Notes: generated by a model from the sequence alone, not told the origin. 64,000 nucleotides of DNA from Rhodococcus globerulus NBRC 14531 (GCF_001894805.1 NZ_BCWX01000005.1:124001-188000); one strand, 5' to 3'. Counted from the first letter of the stretch, positions 1 through 10,226 are shown. Made by a program: numbers and translations.

Positions 1-651
1 GACCATCTCGTACTGGTAGCGAGCCCGCATACCCTGGTTACGCAGGACACGAAGTCGGTCGGCTGTCGCGTCGTCGTCAGTGGTGATCATTCCGCCTTCG
101 GCGGTCGTGAGGTTCTTCGTCGCGTAAAACGAGAAGCAGCCCAACCCGAAACTGCCGGCGCCGCGCCCCTCGAAGGTCGCACCGTGAGCTTGAGCAGCAT
201 CCTCGACGACAGTCAGACCATGCGTCGTGGCCAACGGCATCAACGCCCCCATGTGAGCCGACTGGCCGTACAGGTGGACTGGCATCAGTACCTTCGTACG
301 ATCGCCGATTCGGGCTGCAGCGGCAGCGGGGTCCAGATTGAAATCGGACTCGGAAATGTCGGCGAACCTGGCCGTCGCACCGGCCTCGAGAATCGCATTC
401 AACGTGGCAACAAATGTGAACGGCGTGGTCAGAACCTCGTCACCGGGCTGCAGATCCTGAACCTGAAGTGCCGCGATCAGCGCCGTGGTGCCATTGTTCA
501 CCGCCACCGCATGACGAGTACCGACCAGAGCCGCGAACTCGTCCTCGAGCCGCTTGACCTTGGGGCCCTGCGCGACGATCCCCGATCGCAGAGTGTCCAG
601 CACCTCGCGCTCGACTTCTTCCCCGAACGAGATACTGGATATCGCGATCAC
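1..651 (-). CDS. DegT/DnrJ/EryC1/StrS-family sugar aminotransferase (3' end cut by window edge)
   Basis: The minus strand reads openly from a GTG at 651 to base 1 (217 codons), so the C-terminal part lies outside the window. The start is set by a GGAGG about 8 nt upstream. The product begins MIAISSISFGEEVEREVLD and contains the PLP-lysine region CFSFYATKNLTTAEGGM, the hallmark of DegT/DnrJ/EryC1/StrS aminotransferases. These convert keto-sugar nucleotides to amino sugars in the cytoplasm, using PLP and usually glutamate. It diverges from the LpxA-like acyltransferase at 762, with 110 bp between. The pairing suggests synthesis and N-acylation of an amino-sugar nucleotide, which is inference. 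The exact substrate cannot be told. Confidence 0.88.
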   Translation of the reverse strand, partial: MIAISSISFGEEVEREVLDTLRSGIVAQGPKVKRLEDEFAALVGTRHAVAVNNGTTALIAALQVQDLQPGDEVLTTPFTFVATLNAILEAGATARFADISESDFNLDPAAAAARIGDRTKVLMPVHLYGQSAHMGALMPLATTHGLTVVEDAAQAHGATFEGRGAGSFGLGCFSFYATKNLTTAEGGMITTDDDATADRLRVLRNQGMRARYQYEMV

Positions 652-761
652 TGAGTTACCTCCGATAGATTCATTCGACTGTCGTCGGAACGAAATACTC
701 CGACAACCAACGAAGCGTATCGAAACGCAATTCGATACTTCGAGAGGATTCCGGAACACGC

Positions 762-1478
762 ATGTCTTCACGTCCTGACTGCCATATCCATCCCACCGCC
801 CTGGTCGGCGCCGAAGTACTGATCGGAACCGGTGTGACGATCGGACCGAATGCAGTCCTGACCGGTCCACTCGACATCGGCGACGACTGCTGGATCGGGG
901 CGGGAGCCGTGCTGGGAGCACCACCGGAGATCCTCGGCGCACACCATCCCACCTCGTGGTCCGACAGCGCGGGCCTCGGAATCCGCATCGGCGCCCGAAC
1001 CACAATCCGTGAACTGACCACCGTCCACCAGGGCAGCGAACGACGCACTGAAATCGGTGACGATTGCTTCGTGATGAACCGTGTCGGCATCGAACACGAC
1101 GTTCAGGTCGGTGACCGGTGTGTCGTGTCGTCCGGGACTACGCTCGCCGGGCATGTCAGCGTCGGAGACGGCGTCAATCTGGGGATGCATACCGTCGCTC
1201 ACCAGCGACGCGTCATCGGATCCGGATCCATGATCGGCATGGGAACCGTGGTGGTCAAAGACGTTCCTCCGTTTGCCAAGGCCTTCGGCAATCCGGTGTC
1301 ACTGCACGGCGTCAACCGGATCGGTATGAGCCGTTCGGGCATCTCCGAAGAAGCTATCGAGGCAGTTGCGGCGATCTACGCCGCCGGAAGCTTCGACGGT
1401 TTAGCCGCCTTCCCGGATTCTCTGCGCGACGCCTTCACCTGGTGGCGCGAACGGGCCGACAAACCACTCGTTGTGTAG
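762..1478 (+). CDS. LpxA-like left-handed beta-helix acyltransferase
   Basis: The 238-aa protein consists of hexapeptide repeats ([LIV]-G-x4) over residues ~8-165, followed by a C-terminal helical part. The segment around VGIEHDVQVGDRCVVSS, LGMHTVAHQRRVIGSG and AFGNPVSLHGVNRIGM follows the layout of UDP-GlcNAc O-acyltransferase (LpxA), including the post-helix NxxxLxGxNxxG region. Cytoplasmic LpxA-type enzymes transfer acyl groups from ACP or CoA to a sugar nucleotide. Lipid A is not expected in this Gram-positive lineage, so the substrate is probably the amino sugar made by the divergent DegT enzyme (inference). The start at 762 has a GAGAGG well upstream. Confidence 0.8.
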   Translation: MSSRPDCHIHPTALVGAEVLIGTGVTIGPNAVLTGPLDIGDDCWIGAGAVLGAPPEILGAHHPTSWSDSAGLGIRIGARTTIRELTTVHQGSERRTEIGDDCFVMNRVGIEHDVQVGDRCVVSSGTTLAGHVSVGDGVNLGMHTVAHQRRVIGSGSMIGMGTVVVKDVPPFAKAFGNPVSLHGVNRIGMSRSGISEEAIEAVAAIYAAGSFDGLAAFPDSLRDAFTWWRERADKPLVV

Positions 1479-1539
1479 CTGGGAGAACCCTGGTTGGTAT
1501 CGTCAGGCAAATGACGAACGGGTGGGAAGTTTCAGGCGC

Positions 1540-2574
1540 GTGAGTACACCCCCCGAATCCGAACATCCCAAACCCGAAATGCCGGTCGACGATGTCGAGC
1601 CAGCCGCGAAGCCGAACACTCTGCGCGGACTGCTCGTCAACGGATTCAAAGTTCTGGTCACCGTCGCGATCGTCATTGCAATCATTTTTGCGGTGAAGTC
1701 CCAATGGGCCGCCGTCAAAAGCACGATCACCGAACTGAACTGGTGGACGCTCGCTGCGTCGTCGCTGTTCATCTTCCTCGGCATGGGCGCCGCAGTGCGA
1801 TCCTGGCAACACGCACTCGGTGCCCTGGAACAACCGATCCCGGCGTTCGACGCTGCCCGCGCTTATCTGGTCGGCCAACTCGGCAAGTACCTTCCCGGCA
1901 GTGTGTGGGCATTTGTGCTGCAAACGGAACTCGTGAGGCGCGCCGGCGTGTCCCGGGCCGCAGGCTTTGTCGCAGTGCTGGTCACGGTCGGGTTGAGTAC
2001 AACTTCGGCGTTGGTCGTGGGACTCTTCGGTCTACCTGCTCTGTTCGAGGTCAGCACGGTAGCAGCGGTCGGCGTGATCATCCTGGTACCGATCGCATTG
2101 GTCTGCGCGTACCCACCCGTCCTCACCCGTTTGGTGAACCTCGCGCTGAAATTGCTCCGCCGCGCACCCCTGCACAAACCGCTCACAATGCACAAAATAG
2201 CCCTCGCGCTGGGTTGGTGCGCAGCTAGTTGGGTGCTCTACGGCATCCAACTGTGGCTGCTCGCGTCCAGCTCGGCGGGATTCGAAATTCGTGGGCTCGT
2301 CCAATGCATCGGGGCTCTCGCCCTCGGTATGTGCGCGGGTGTCCTGGTATTTGTCGTCCCGTCCGGAATCGGTGTCCGCGAAGCCGTCATCGTCGCGGCG
2401 CTTTCGCCGTTCATGGATGCGGGCGTCGCGCTCGGCCTCGCGCTGGCGTCGAGGCTGCTCTTCACCCTCTGCGAAGTCTTTGCCGGCGTCGTGGCTGCGC
2501 TCTCGGGATCGCGGGTCCTGCGCAACGCTCTCGTGCACGAGCGTTCCCGGGTACCCGCTCCCAGCAAAGCCTGA
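1540..2574 (+). CDS. YbhN/UPF0104-type (LPG synthase-like) integral membrane protein
   Basis: About 344 aa with a hydrophilic Pro/Glu-rich N-terminus, then roughly eight hydrophobic segments starting near LLVNGFKVLVTVAIVIAIIF. The family-typical stretches YLVGQLGKYLPGSVWAF and FVVPSGIGVREAVIVAAL are present, as in UPF0104/AglD/YbhN proteins, which are often encoded beside glycosyltransferases in polysaccharide or glycolipid loci. It lies 61 nt after the LpxA-like gene and probably shares its transcript. The open frame extends back to a TTG at 1471 overlapping the upstream gene. GTG codons at 1522 and 1540 are more likely starts, and the choice of 1540 is not certain. The molecular role is unknown; lipid-linked sugar handling is only an inference. 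Confidence 0.75.
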   Translation: MSTPPESEHPKPEMPVDDVEPAAKPNTLRGLLVNGFKVLVTVAIVIAIIFAVKSQWAAVKSTITELNWWTLAASSLFIFLGMGAAVRSWQHALGALEQPIPAFDAARAYLVGQLGKYLPGSVWAFVLQTELVRRAGVSRAAGFVAVLVTVGLSTTSALVVGLFGLPALFEVSTVAAVGVIILVPIALVCAYPPVLTRLVNLALKLLRRAPLHKPLTMHKIALALGWCAASWVLYGIQLWLLASSSAGFEIRGLVQCIGALALGMCAGVLVFVVPSGIGVREAVIVAALSPFMDAGVALGLALASRLLFTLCEVFAGVVAALSGSRVLRNALVHERSRVPAPSKA

Positions 2575-2596
2575 GCTGACAAGTCCAGTAAGCCGC

Positions 2597-3755
<1,159 letters not shown>

Positions 3756-3789
3756 GCTTCGATATGCGCACGTGCAGGACACTGCACGT

Positions 3790-4665
3790 ATGCGTGGAAT
3801 CATTCTGGCCGGCGGCACAGGCTCTCGCCTGCACCCGATCACTCTCGGAGTGAGCAAGCAGATGCTGCCGATCTACGACAAGCCGATGATCTACTACCCG
3901 CTTTCCACGCTGATGTTGGCGAACATTCGCGACATTCTCATCATCACCACGCCGCACGACTCCGAACAATTCAGGCGCCTACTCGGTGACGGTTCCCAAT
4001 TCGGGGTCAATCTGACCTACGCGATCCAGCACGAACCGAACGGACTCGCAACAGCATTCGTCCTTGGCGCCGAACACATCGGGAGCGAATCTGTTGCACT
4101 TGTCTTGGGCGACAACATCTTCTACGGTCCGGGTCTGGGCACCCAGTTGAAGCGATTCTCCGACATCGACGGAGGGGCGATCTTCGCCTACTGGGTCTCC
4201 GATCCCACCGCCTACGGGGTCATCGAGTTCGACGACGCCGGACGCGCGATCTCCATCGAGGAAAAGCCGGAATCCCCGAAATCGAACTACGCCATACCCG
4301 GACTGTATTTCTACGACAGCGACGTTGTGGACATCGCGCGAGACCTGAAGCCCTCCGACCGAGGCGAATTCGAGATATCCGACGTCAATCGCCACTACCT
4401 CGACGCGGGTCGTCTACAAGTCGATATCCTCCCCCGTGGAACCGCCTGGCTCGACACCGGCACCTCGAACTCCCTTCTCGAAGCCGCCAACTACGTGCGG
4501 ACAATCGAGCATCGTCAGGGCCTCAAAATCGGCTCACCCGAAGAAGTTGCCTGGAGGCAGGGATTCATCACCTCCGACCAAATGCGCTCCCAAGCAGAAA
4601 CATTGGGTAAATCTGGCTACGGCGATTACCTCCTCGCCCTACTCGAACACGGCAAGGAATGGTGA
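3790..4665 (+). CDS. rmlA: Glucose-1-phosphate thymidylyltransferase
   Basis: 291-aa cytoplasmic nucleotidyltransferase making dTDP-glucose from glucose-1-phosphate and dTTP, the first step of dTDP-rhamnose synthesis. The start ATG at 3790 gives [18 protein letters not shown], the canonical N-terminal signature; upstream in-frame codons fall in the tandem repeat and are not used. Other motifs are [26 protein letters not shown] (metal and nucleotide site), [20 protein letters not shown] and GTAWLDTGT. The length matches the family. rmlC follows after a single base, so the two are co-transcribed. Confidence 0.97.
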   Translation: MRGIILAGGTGSRLHPITLGVSKQMLPIYDKPMIYYPLSTLMLANIRDILIITTPHDSEQFRRLLGDGSQFGVNLTYAIQHEPNGLATAFVLGAEHIGSESVALVLGDNIFYGPGLGTQLKRFSDIDGGAIFAYWVSDPTAYGVIEFDDAGRAISIEEKPESPKSNYAIPGLYFYDSDVVDIARDLKPSDRGEFEISDVNRHYLDAGRLQVDILPRGTAWLDTGTSNSLLEAANYVRTIEHRQGLKIGSPEEVAWRQGFITSDQMRSQAETLGKSGYGDYLLALLEHGKEW

Positions 4666-4666
4666 C

Positions 4667-5248
4667 ATGGACATCCGCGAACTGAAAATTTCCGGAGCTT
4701 GGGAAATCACTCCCCGACAGTTCGGAGACAACCGCGGCGTTTTCCTCGAATGGTTCAAGAGCTCCGCATTCACGGCCGCAACAGGCCGCAACCTCGAACT
4801 GGCGCAAGCTAATTGCTCGGTTTCTGCAGCGGGCAGTCTGCGCGGAATCCACTTCACCGACACACCTCCCGGGCAAGCCAAGTACGTCACCTGCGTCAAA
4901 GGGGCCTTCCTCGACGTGATCGTCGACCTGCGCGTCGGATCCCCGACATTCGGCGAATGGGATTCCGTCCTGATCGACGACATCGACCGCAAAGCGGTCT
5001 ACCTGTCCGAAGGCCTGGGGCACGCCATTCTGTCCCTCGAGGACGGATCGACTGTCATGTATCTCTGCAGCATCGAATACTCCCCGCAATTCGACCGCGA
5101 CCTCGACCCTTTCGATCCGGAACTGAACATCGCCTGGCCAACAACCGACCGGGCAGGTCACCCCCTGGCCTACGAACTGTCTGCAAAAGATAGTGCCGCA
5201 CCATCACTCGAGGCACTTCGCACACAAGGACTCTTGCCCAGGTTCTAG
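4667..5248 (+). CDS. rmlC: dTDP-4-dehydrorhamnose 3,5-epimerase
   Basis: 193-aa cupin-type epimerase acting after RmlB. The start ATG at 4667, one base after the rmlA stop, gives MDIRELKISGAWEITPRQF; a longer in-frame reading starting at 4436 would overlap rmlA and is rejected. The catalytic-His region is SLRGIHFTDTPPGQAKYV, followed by DVIVDLRVGSPTFGEWDSV and the substrate-contacting GLGHAILSLEDGSTVMYLCS. rmlD, needed to finish dTDP-rhamnose, is not in the window. The stop codon lies inside a 15-bp tandem repeat. Confidence 0.96.
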   Translation: MDIRELKISGAWEITPRQFGDNRGVFLEWFKSSAFTAATGRNLELAQANCSVSAAGSLRGIHFTDTPPGQAKYVTCVKGAFLDVIVDLRVGSPTFGEWDSVLIDDIDRKAVYLSEGLGHAILSLEDGSTVMYLCSIEYSPQFDRDLDPFDPELNIAWPTTDRAGHPLAYELSAKDSAAPSLEALRTQGLLPRF

Positions 5249-5280
5249 GGGCCCAGGTTCTAGGCGCCCAGGTTCTAGTG
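5236..5280 (+). repeat. Tandem 15-bp repeat (3 copies) spanning the rmlC stop codon
   Basis: Units GCCCAGGTTCTAGGG, GCCCAGGTTCTAGGC and GCCCAGGTTCTAGTG start at 5236, 5251 and 5266. The TAG of the first copy is the rmlC stop; each further copy repeats the same Pro-Arg-Phe-stop codons in frame, so copy number cannot change the protein. It ends about 110 bp before the protease gene. Confidence 0.85.
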
Positions 5281-5392
5281 CCCCGTTTTGTGACCGCACC
5301 ACCGCCGAATCGGTAATCTGCACCAAAATAGATACACCGGTACTGGTAACCGACGGGCATGGGTACACAGGCGACATGGGTACACCGACGAC

Positions 5393-6553
5393 ATGGGTCC
5401 ACGGATGAGCGAAGACAGTGGTAGCCGCGGCACCAAACGGGGCCTGTGGATCGCCGTACTGCTCGTCCTGGGACTCGGTGGTCTCACGCTGGCCGCGCCG
5501 CCGCTGACACCGAGCTCACTAATACCGAACTCACTGCAACCGAACTCACTGCAACCGAATGCCCAGTCACCCGTCACGGTCATCACCACCACCCCGCCGC
5601 CGCCTGCGATTTCGCTGACGCCACAAGAACTGGTCGCGCGGGTCGTCTCCAGCATTGTCACCATCACTTCGTCCGCCAGGTTCACCACCACGGCAGGAAC
5701 AGGTATTGTCCTGTCTCCGGACGGGGTGGTCTTGACCAACCATCACGTGATCAGCGGTGGCACCGAAATCACGGCCGTGAACATGTCCAATGGACTGATC
5801 TACGACGTAGAAGTACTCGGTTACGACAGCGGCCAAGACCTCGCAGTACTCCGGCTCGTCGGAGCGTCAGACCTTCCAGTTGCCACCGTGGGAAGCTCAC
5901 AGACAGCCGCGCGAGGCGATCCCGTTACCGCCATCGGAAATGCCGATGGAGAAGGAGTTCCACTTCCTGCGCTCGGCACTATCACCGGTTTCGGGGTCAC
6001 AGTCAACACTCGCAATTCGACGGATGGCTCACGAAATCAGCTGAAGGGCCTCATCGAGGTCAATGCCGACATCCGGCCCGGCGATTCCGGCGGACCACTT
6101 GTGAATGCTGCTGCCGAATTGATCGGAGTCAGTAGCGCCGGCAATGCCATCGCCATCGAAGATCGAACGGAAATCTCACCCGCCCCGCAGTCTTACGCGA
6201 TCCCGATCGACACCGCGCTTCCGATTGTCGACCAAATACTCAGTGGTCGCTCCTCGGAGACGGTACGTGTAGGCCCCACGCCGGTGCTCGGCGTGGCAGT
6301 CAAAGATCACGTGGGGTCCCCGCCTGGTGCGGAAGTGGTTGCAGTGAGCTTCGATTCGCCAGCAGAGCTTGCCGGGTTGACCGAAGGTGACGTGATCACG
6401 AATTTCGGGGGAGCTCCCATCGCCTCGACGTCCGACCTGAATATCGCGATGAGCATGCGTCACCCTGGCGATACGGTCGACCTGATCTGGTTCGACGCGC
6501 AAGGCCAACAGCGGTCAGGTTCCCTCGTCCTCGACGAGGGACCGCCGCGTTGA
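5393..6553 (+). CDS. Secreted or membrane-anchored trypsin-like serine protease with PDZ domain (HtrA/PepA-like)
   Basis: 386 aa: one N-terminal hydrophobic segment (~17-36, signal or anchor), a Pro/Thr-rich linker with PNSLQPNSLQPN repeats, a trypsin-like domain and a C-terminal PDZ domain (~300-380). The triad is visible as His118 in LTNHHVISGG, Asp149 in GQDLAVLRL and Ser232 in PGDSGGPLVNA. The architecture resembles mycobacterial PepA/PepD-type envelope proteases, which act outside the membrane on misfolded or specific proteins. ATG 5393 or ATG 5405 could be the start, and neither has a good Shine-Dalgarno. The upstream DNA carries short repeats (GACATGGGTACAC-like). The gene is convergent with the HNH gene 28 nt away. 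Confidence 0.9.
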   Translation: MGPRMSEDSGSRGTKRGLWIAVLLVLGLGGLTLAAPPLTPSSLIPNSLQPNSLQPNAQSPVTVITTTPPPPAISLTPQELVARVVSSIVTITSSARFTTTAGTGIVLSPDGVVLTNHHVISGGTEITAVNMSNGLIYDVEVLGYDSGQDLAVLRLVGASDLPVATVGSSQTAARGDPVTAIGNADGEGVPLPALGTITGFGVTVNTRNSTDGSRNQLKGLIEVNADIRPGDSGGPLVNAAAELIGVSSAGNAIAIEDRTEISPAPQSYAIPIDTALPIVDQILSGRSSETVRVGPTPVLGVAVKDHVGSPPGAEVVAVSFDSPAELAGLTEGDVITNFGGAPIASTSDLNIAMSMRHPGDTVDLIWFDAQGQQRSGSLVLDEGPPR

Positions 6554-6581
6554 ACTGCCACGTTGACCTGTATCAAGCTCT

Positions 6582-8084
6582 TCAATTCGGCTCAGGATCT
6601 TGATCCTCTCTCGAAGACCGTCTCTGCCGATTCGGGTCTCCTCGATGTAGTTTCTTGCGCCACGCAATGATCGAATGCGCTCGTTCCAGCAATTCTCGTG
6701 GATGGTGCCGGGAGTTCACTCGAGGCCGCCGTTCCGGATCGATATGCGCCGGCGGTGTCCACTCCGTTCTTCCGGTGTACCCGTCGTTCTCGTTCCGCGC
6801 GTTGGTGATCCAGCCCTGCGAGCCCTTTTTGACGAGACCGTGGCAGCTGTCGCAGACGAGTGTGAGGTTTTCGATATCGGTGAGCCCGTCATCATTCCAT
6901 TCGGTCATGTGGTGGACAGCGCACCGCGAGGGTGGTGCGTCGCAATCGGGCCGCGTACATCCCCGGTCAGCTGCAATAAGTGCCAGGCGCTGATCAACAG
7001 TCGCGAGGCGCTTCCCACGACCGAAATGCAGCGGGCGGCCGTCATGATCGAAGAGAACCAACACCGGATGGGATTTCTCGGACATCGCGAGCGCGTCCCG
7101 AATCGGCAGAATACCGCCGGTTGCCGTGGTTGCCACGCCACCGATCGATTCCTCCAACTGCTCCAATGTCATGGTGACGATGACTGTCGCGGGAAGGCCG
7201 CGATGGTTGCCCAACACACCTCCGTCGAGGACACATTTCAACAGCGCTGAAAATGCGTCGTGGTTTCGCTGACCGGCGGTACGTGTGTCACGTGACGCTG
7301 CTGCCGCAATTGCCGACTCGCCCACCTCAGAGCAGTCCCCGCCAGGTGATTCCGGATCATCCGGGTTGTTCATCCCTGGTCTCGCCCATTTGGCCAGCAC
7401 AACATCAAGTTGTGCCTTTGCAACCGGATCGAGCTCACCGGAGATCCGTGCCATCAGATCTGCGTCCTGTCTGCGCACACTGAGGTACCGCCGACGTCGC
7501 CGATCCCTGTCATCGGTTAGTTCACCGTCTGGGTTGAGCCAAGCCAATGCCTCGATGCCGGCAGCCGTCACTCCTTCCGGAGTGCCCGTGCGCGCGTATT
7601 CGGCGAGCACCATTTCGAGGCTTTGTCGGTCTTCGAAATCAAGTGCCGCAGGCGCTTTGTGCATGACATCCGCGATCGCCGATATGTGATCACGGCCGAT
7701 ATCCCCGTCACGTGCTGCATCAGCGGTTTCGGGGAGCACCGCGGGAGTCTGCTCCCCGAAGGCCGAAACTTGTTGCACCACAGACCGTGCCGCCCGCACA
7801 CGCCGTGACGCGTCCGACGCAGAAATACGGAGAACCTGCACGAGCAGTTGATTCGGCGACCGAAGCCCCTGTCCCACGTGCAGGCTACGTTCCATTCCTT
7901 CGGCCACGAGTTGATAACCAACAGCATCGATCAGCCGAACTGTTCGCTCGAGATCTCGCAATGCAGAGATGATTCCGTCGTCGGTCAACGCCGCAGACGA
8001 GCACTGCACCAATTCTTCGGCAGCGCACGACAACACATCGACCAACTGGCGATGACCCCCGTCATCTGGTGCAATATCGCTCAC
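6582..8084 (-). CDS. DUF222 / HNH endonuclease-domain protein (13E12 type)
   Basis: 500-aa protein with an N-terminal DUF222-type helical region and a C-terminal HNH motif around RGCTRPDCDAPPSRCAVHHM, with downstream LVCDSCHGLV (zinc-binding Cys pairs and HH). Such 13E12-family proteins occur in many copies in actinobacterial genomes and are suspected mobile or nuclease genes without known substrates. The start is taken as GTG 8084, giving MSDIAPDDGG, because a GGGGGG run lies about 5 nt upstream. An in-frame ATG at 8135 would add 17 residues. The tail is rich in Arg and Ser. It appears intact. Confidence 0.85.
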   Translation of the reverse strand: MSDIAPDDGGHRQLVDVLSCAAEELVQCSSAALTDDGIISALRDLERTVRLIDAVGYQLVAEGMERSLHVGQGLRSPNQLLVQVLRISASDASRRVRAARSVVQQVSAFGEQTPAVLPETADAARDGDIGRDHISAIADVMHKAPAALDFEDRQSLEMVLAEYARTGTPEGVTAAGIEALAWLNPDGELTDDRDRRRRRYLSVRRQDADLMARISGELDPVAKAQLDVVLAKWARPGMNNPDDPESPGGDCSEVGESAIAAAASRDTRTAGQRNHDAFSALLKCVLDGGVLGNHRGLPATVIVTMTLEQLEESIGGVATTATGGILPIRDALAMSEKSHPVLVLFDHDGRPLHFGRGKRLATVDQRLALIAADRGCTRPDCDAPPSRCAVHHMTEWNDDGLTDIENLTLVCDSCHGLVKKGSQGWITNARNENDGYTGRTEWTPPAHIDPERRPRVNSRHHPRELLERAHSIIAWRKKLHRGDPNRQRRSSREDQDPEPN

Positions 8085-8177
8085 TGAACCCCCCGGTTCG
8101 AACTTGCACCACACCCTATTCCGAGGGTCCGACAAGAAACTCCAGCAAGACGAGCGTCAGATGAACACCGTCAAGAC

Positions 8178-9134
8178 TCAGGCGATGCGCGCCCGAATAA
8201 ACGTTGCGACGTCACGGAGAGCTGCACGGCTTTCCGGAAGACTCGGCCACACCGCTGGGAAAGCGTGAATCTGCCCGTCCCAGATTTGCAGTGAACATTC
8301 GACACCGGCTATCGAAAGTCGTTGCGCCATCAGTTCCGCGTCCACTCTGAGCACTTCGGATTCCGCTGCTATCAGCAGCGACGGCGGAAGTCCTGCAAGG
8401 TCTCCGTCGACCGGCGACGGCATTACGCCGCCCAACGAACCGATTGCTGTCAAGGCAGAAACCGGGGCGATGACATCGCGTCGAGCATTGGCATGTGCAG
8501 ATTTTGCGGTGCAGTCCAGGTCGAGGAATGGCGACAACCCAACCAACCCTGCAGGCGCAAGATCAGTGGCAGCCGCCGCCAACGCTGTGGCGAACGCCAG
8601 AAATCCGCCCGCCGAATCACCGGCGAAGACAGTCTTTTCCGGTAATCCGCCCTGCGCGAGAAGCCAGTGATACGCACTCAGGCAATCATCAACCGACCCA
8701 CTGATGCTCGTGTACGGCAACTGCCGGTACGCAAGATGCAATACAGGCAGCCCCGTCCGCTTGGCAATGCTCGCAACCACTGGACGATGTGTGTTGAGGC
8801 CGCAACACATGAAACCGCCCCCGTGCAGGTACAAAACCGCTCCGTCGCGAATATCGGCCGTAGAACCGGCTGTGCGCACCAGTTCTCCGTCGAAGCCCGA
8901 TCCCCCGCTGGAATCAGGAAAACGAATCATCTCTCGATCGATTCCCGACGGAATTCGCATCCGTGCCGCCGAGTCCAATACCGCTGCGCGCCGAATTGCG
9001 CCGTATGTCAACGGCGCCACTCCGACAACCGGACGCACCATCGCGCGACACACGTTGTATAGAATCCGCGACGAGGTACTCGGGCTGCCGAACCGCGTGC
9101 CGGTTCGGCGAGTGATTATCGGAGACAGGGACAT
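8178..9134 (-). CDS. Alpha/beta hydrolase (HSL-type esterase/lipase)
   Basis: 318 aa. The oxyanion-hole motif YLHGGGFMCCG and the nucleophile elbow FAGDSAGGFLA place it in the hormone-sensitive-lipase family of carboxylesterases (Lip family of mycobacteria). The catalytic His is probably in GQIHAFPAVWP. The usual catalytic-acid motif D-x-L-x-D-E is replaced by SEVLRVDAE, so the acid may be Glu rather than Asp. No signal peptide is evident. It lies 19 nt downstream of the PIN-domain gene on the same strand. The substrate is unknown. Confidence 0.85.
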   Translation of the reverse strand: MSLSPIITRRTGTRFGSPSTSSRILYNVCRAMVRPVVGVAPLTYGAIRRAAVLDSAARMRIPSGIDREMIRFPDSSGGSGFDGELVRTAGSTADIRDGAVLYLHGGGFMCCGLNTHRPVVASIAKRTGLPVLHLAYRQLPYTSISGSVDDCLSAYHWLLAQGGLPEKTVFAGDSAGGFLAFATALAAAATDLAPAGLVGLSPFLDLDCTAKSAHANARRDVIAPVSALTAIGSLGGVMPSPVDGDLAGLPPSLLIAAESEVLRVDAELMAQRLSIAGVECSLQIWDGQIHAFPAVWPSLPESRAALRDVATFIRARIA

Positions 9135-9153
9135 CCGCCTAGATTAAGGGCGG

Positions 9154-10143
9154 TCAGTTTCCGGCGAGGTCGACTTCGTCAAGATCTTCGACGATAGTGA
9201 CTTTTCGCTTCCGCCCACCGATCACTTTCCCGAGGTTGCGTAGTCCACCGGACGTCGGCTTGGGTGCGGGCGGAATGCGCTGGGGTGCAACGCGGGTGCG
9301 GGCTGCACGTTGTACCGGTTTAGGAGCGGGTGCCACCGGCGCAGCAGGAACAGGAGCAGCCGGCGCGGCATATCCAACCGACTCAGCGACTTCCACAACC
9401 TCGCGAACGACAACCTCGCGCACCACAACCTCAGCCACCTCGACAGGCTCGGGCACTTCAACAAGCTCCGGCACTTCGACAAGCTCCGGCAAGACAACCC
9501 GCGCCTCAACAACCCGCTCCTCAACAAACGTCGCCTCAACCTGCGCCGGCCCGTCGAAGACGGGGAATTCCAGCGCCCATCGGACGCGGCTGTCCAACCA
9601 ACGTGAGTCGAGTTCGCGCAGTAGATCCGGATGCCACGACGCCTCCTGCGTGTCACCGAACGCCCGTGTGTCGTCGCTGACCCACAGTATTTCGGTGCCG
9701 GGATTCCGATCGGCCAGATCGAGCAGGGTCAACCAGTTCAGTGTCGCGGGGTAGCCGTCACGCTTTTTCTTGTCGACGTACGGCCGTTGCATCGCTATCG
9801 CGCGTTCGGCCACGAGCAGGTGCGGCACGTCGACAGGGTCGATGACCTCTATGCCGATTCCCTGCAGATCGTCGACCAGATCTTGCACATAGCCGTCCGC
9901 TTTGTCGTGGGCGGCGTCGATGAATCGGGTGAGGTCCCGGCGTAGACCGAGTCGGTCGTACATCCGCGCTTGCACGCTGAGAGCGGCGATCATGTCCGCG
10001 GATTCCTTGCGGTAGCGATTTGCGACGTCGAGGGCAACGAGGCGCGGGACCACAACGCGGAGTCCGCGAGCTTTGGCGTCGGCGACGGAATTGTCGAACC
10101 GTGCGCCGCGGACCAAGGCGGAGGAGTCGAGGACGATGATCAT
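9154..10143 (-). CDS. PIN-like-domain protein with low-complexity Val/Glu/Pro/Ala tail
   Basis: About 329 aa. The N-terminal ~190 residues look like a PIN nuclease fold: MIIVLDSSALVRGARFD with an early Asp, LLVAERAI in the middle and ILWVSDDTRAFGDTQ near the end of the domain, supplying acidic residues. After this comes a repetitive segment (LVEVPELVEVPEPVEVAEVV, then REVVVREVVEVAES) and a Pro/Ala-rich basic tail. The family resembles DUF4935-type PIN proteins. ATG 10143 starts directly with the beta strand and has GGGAG 10 nt upstream; ATG 10152 is also possible. No antitoxin-like partner is seen beside it. The 18-bp LVEVPE-coding repeats could vary in copy number. Confidence 0.7.
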   Translation of the reverse strand: MIIVLDSSALVRGARFDNSVADAKARGLRVVVPRLVALDVANRYRKESADMIAALSVQARMYDRLGLRRDLTRFIDAAHDKADGYVQDLVDDLQGIGIEVIDPVDVPHLLVAERAIAMQRPYVDKKKRDGYPATLNWLTLLDLADRNPGTEILWVSDDTRAFGDTQEASWHPDLLRELDSRWLDSRVRWALEFPVFDGPAQVEATFVEERVVEARVVLPELVEVPELVEVPEPVEVAEVVVREVVVREVVEVAESVGYAAPAAPVPAAPVAPAPKPVQRAARTRVAPQRIPPAPKPTSGGLRNLGKVIGGRKRKVTIVEDLDEVDLAGN

Positions 10144-10226
10144 GACCTGCATTCTCCCTCAAGAACGGGACGAATGCGCTAATTCACGCGGCCCTTAATT
10201 CACACAGCCCTTAATTTCTGCAACTC

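Noticed and set aside
6582-8084. DUF222-HNH gene considered as part of a mobile element
   Set aside because: No flanking inverted repeats, target duplication or transposase seen, and neighbours look intact.
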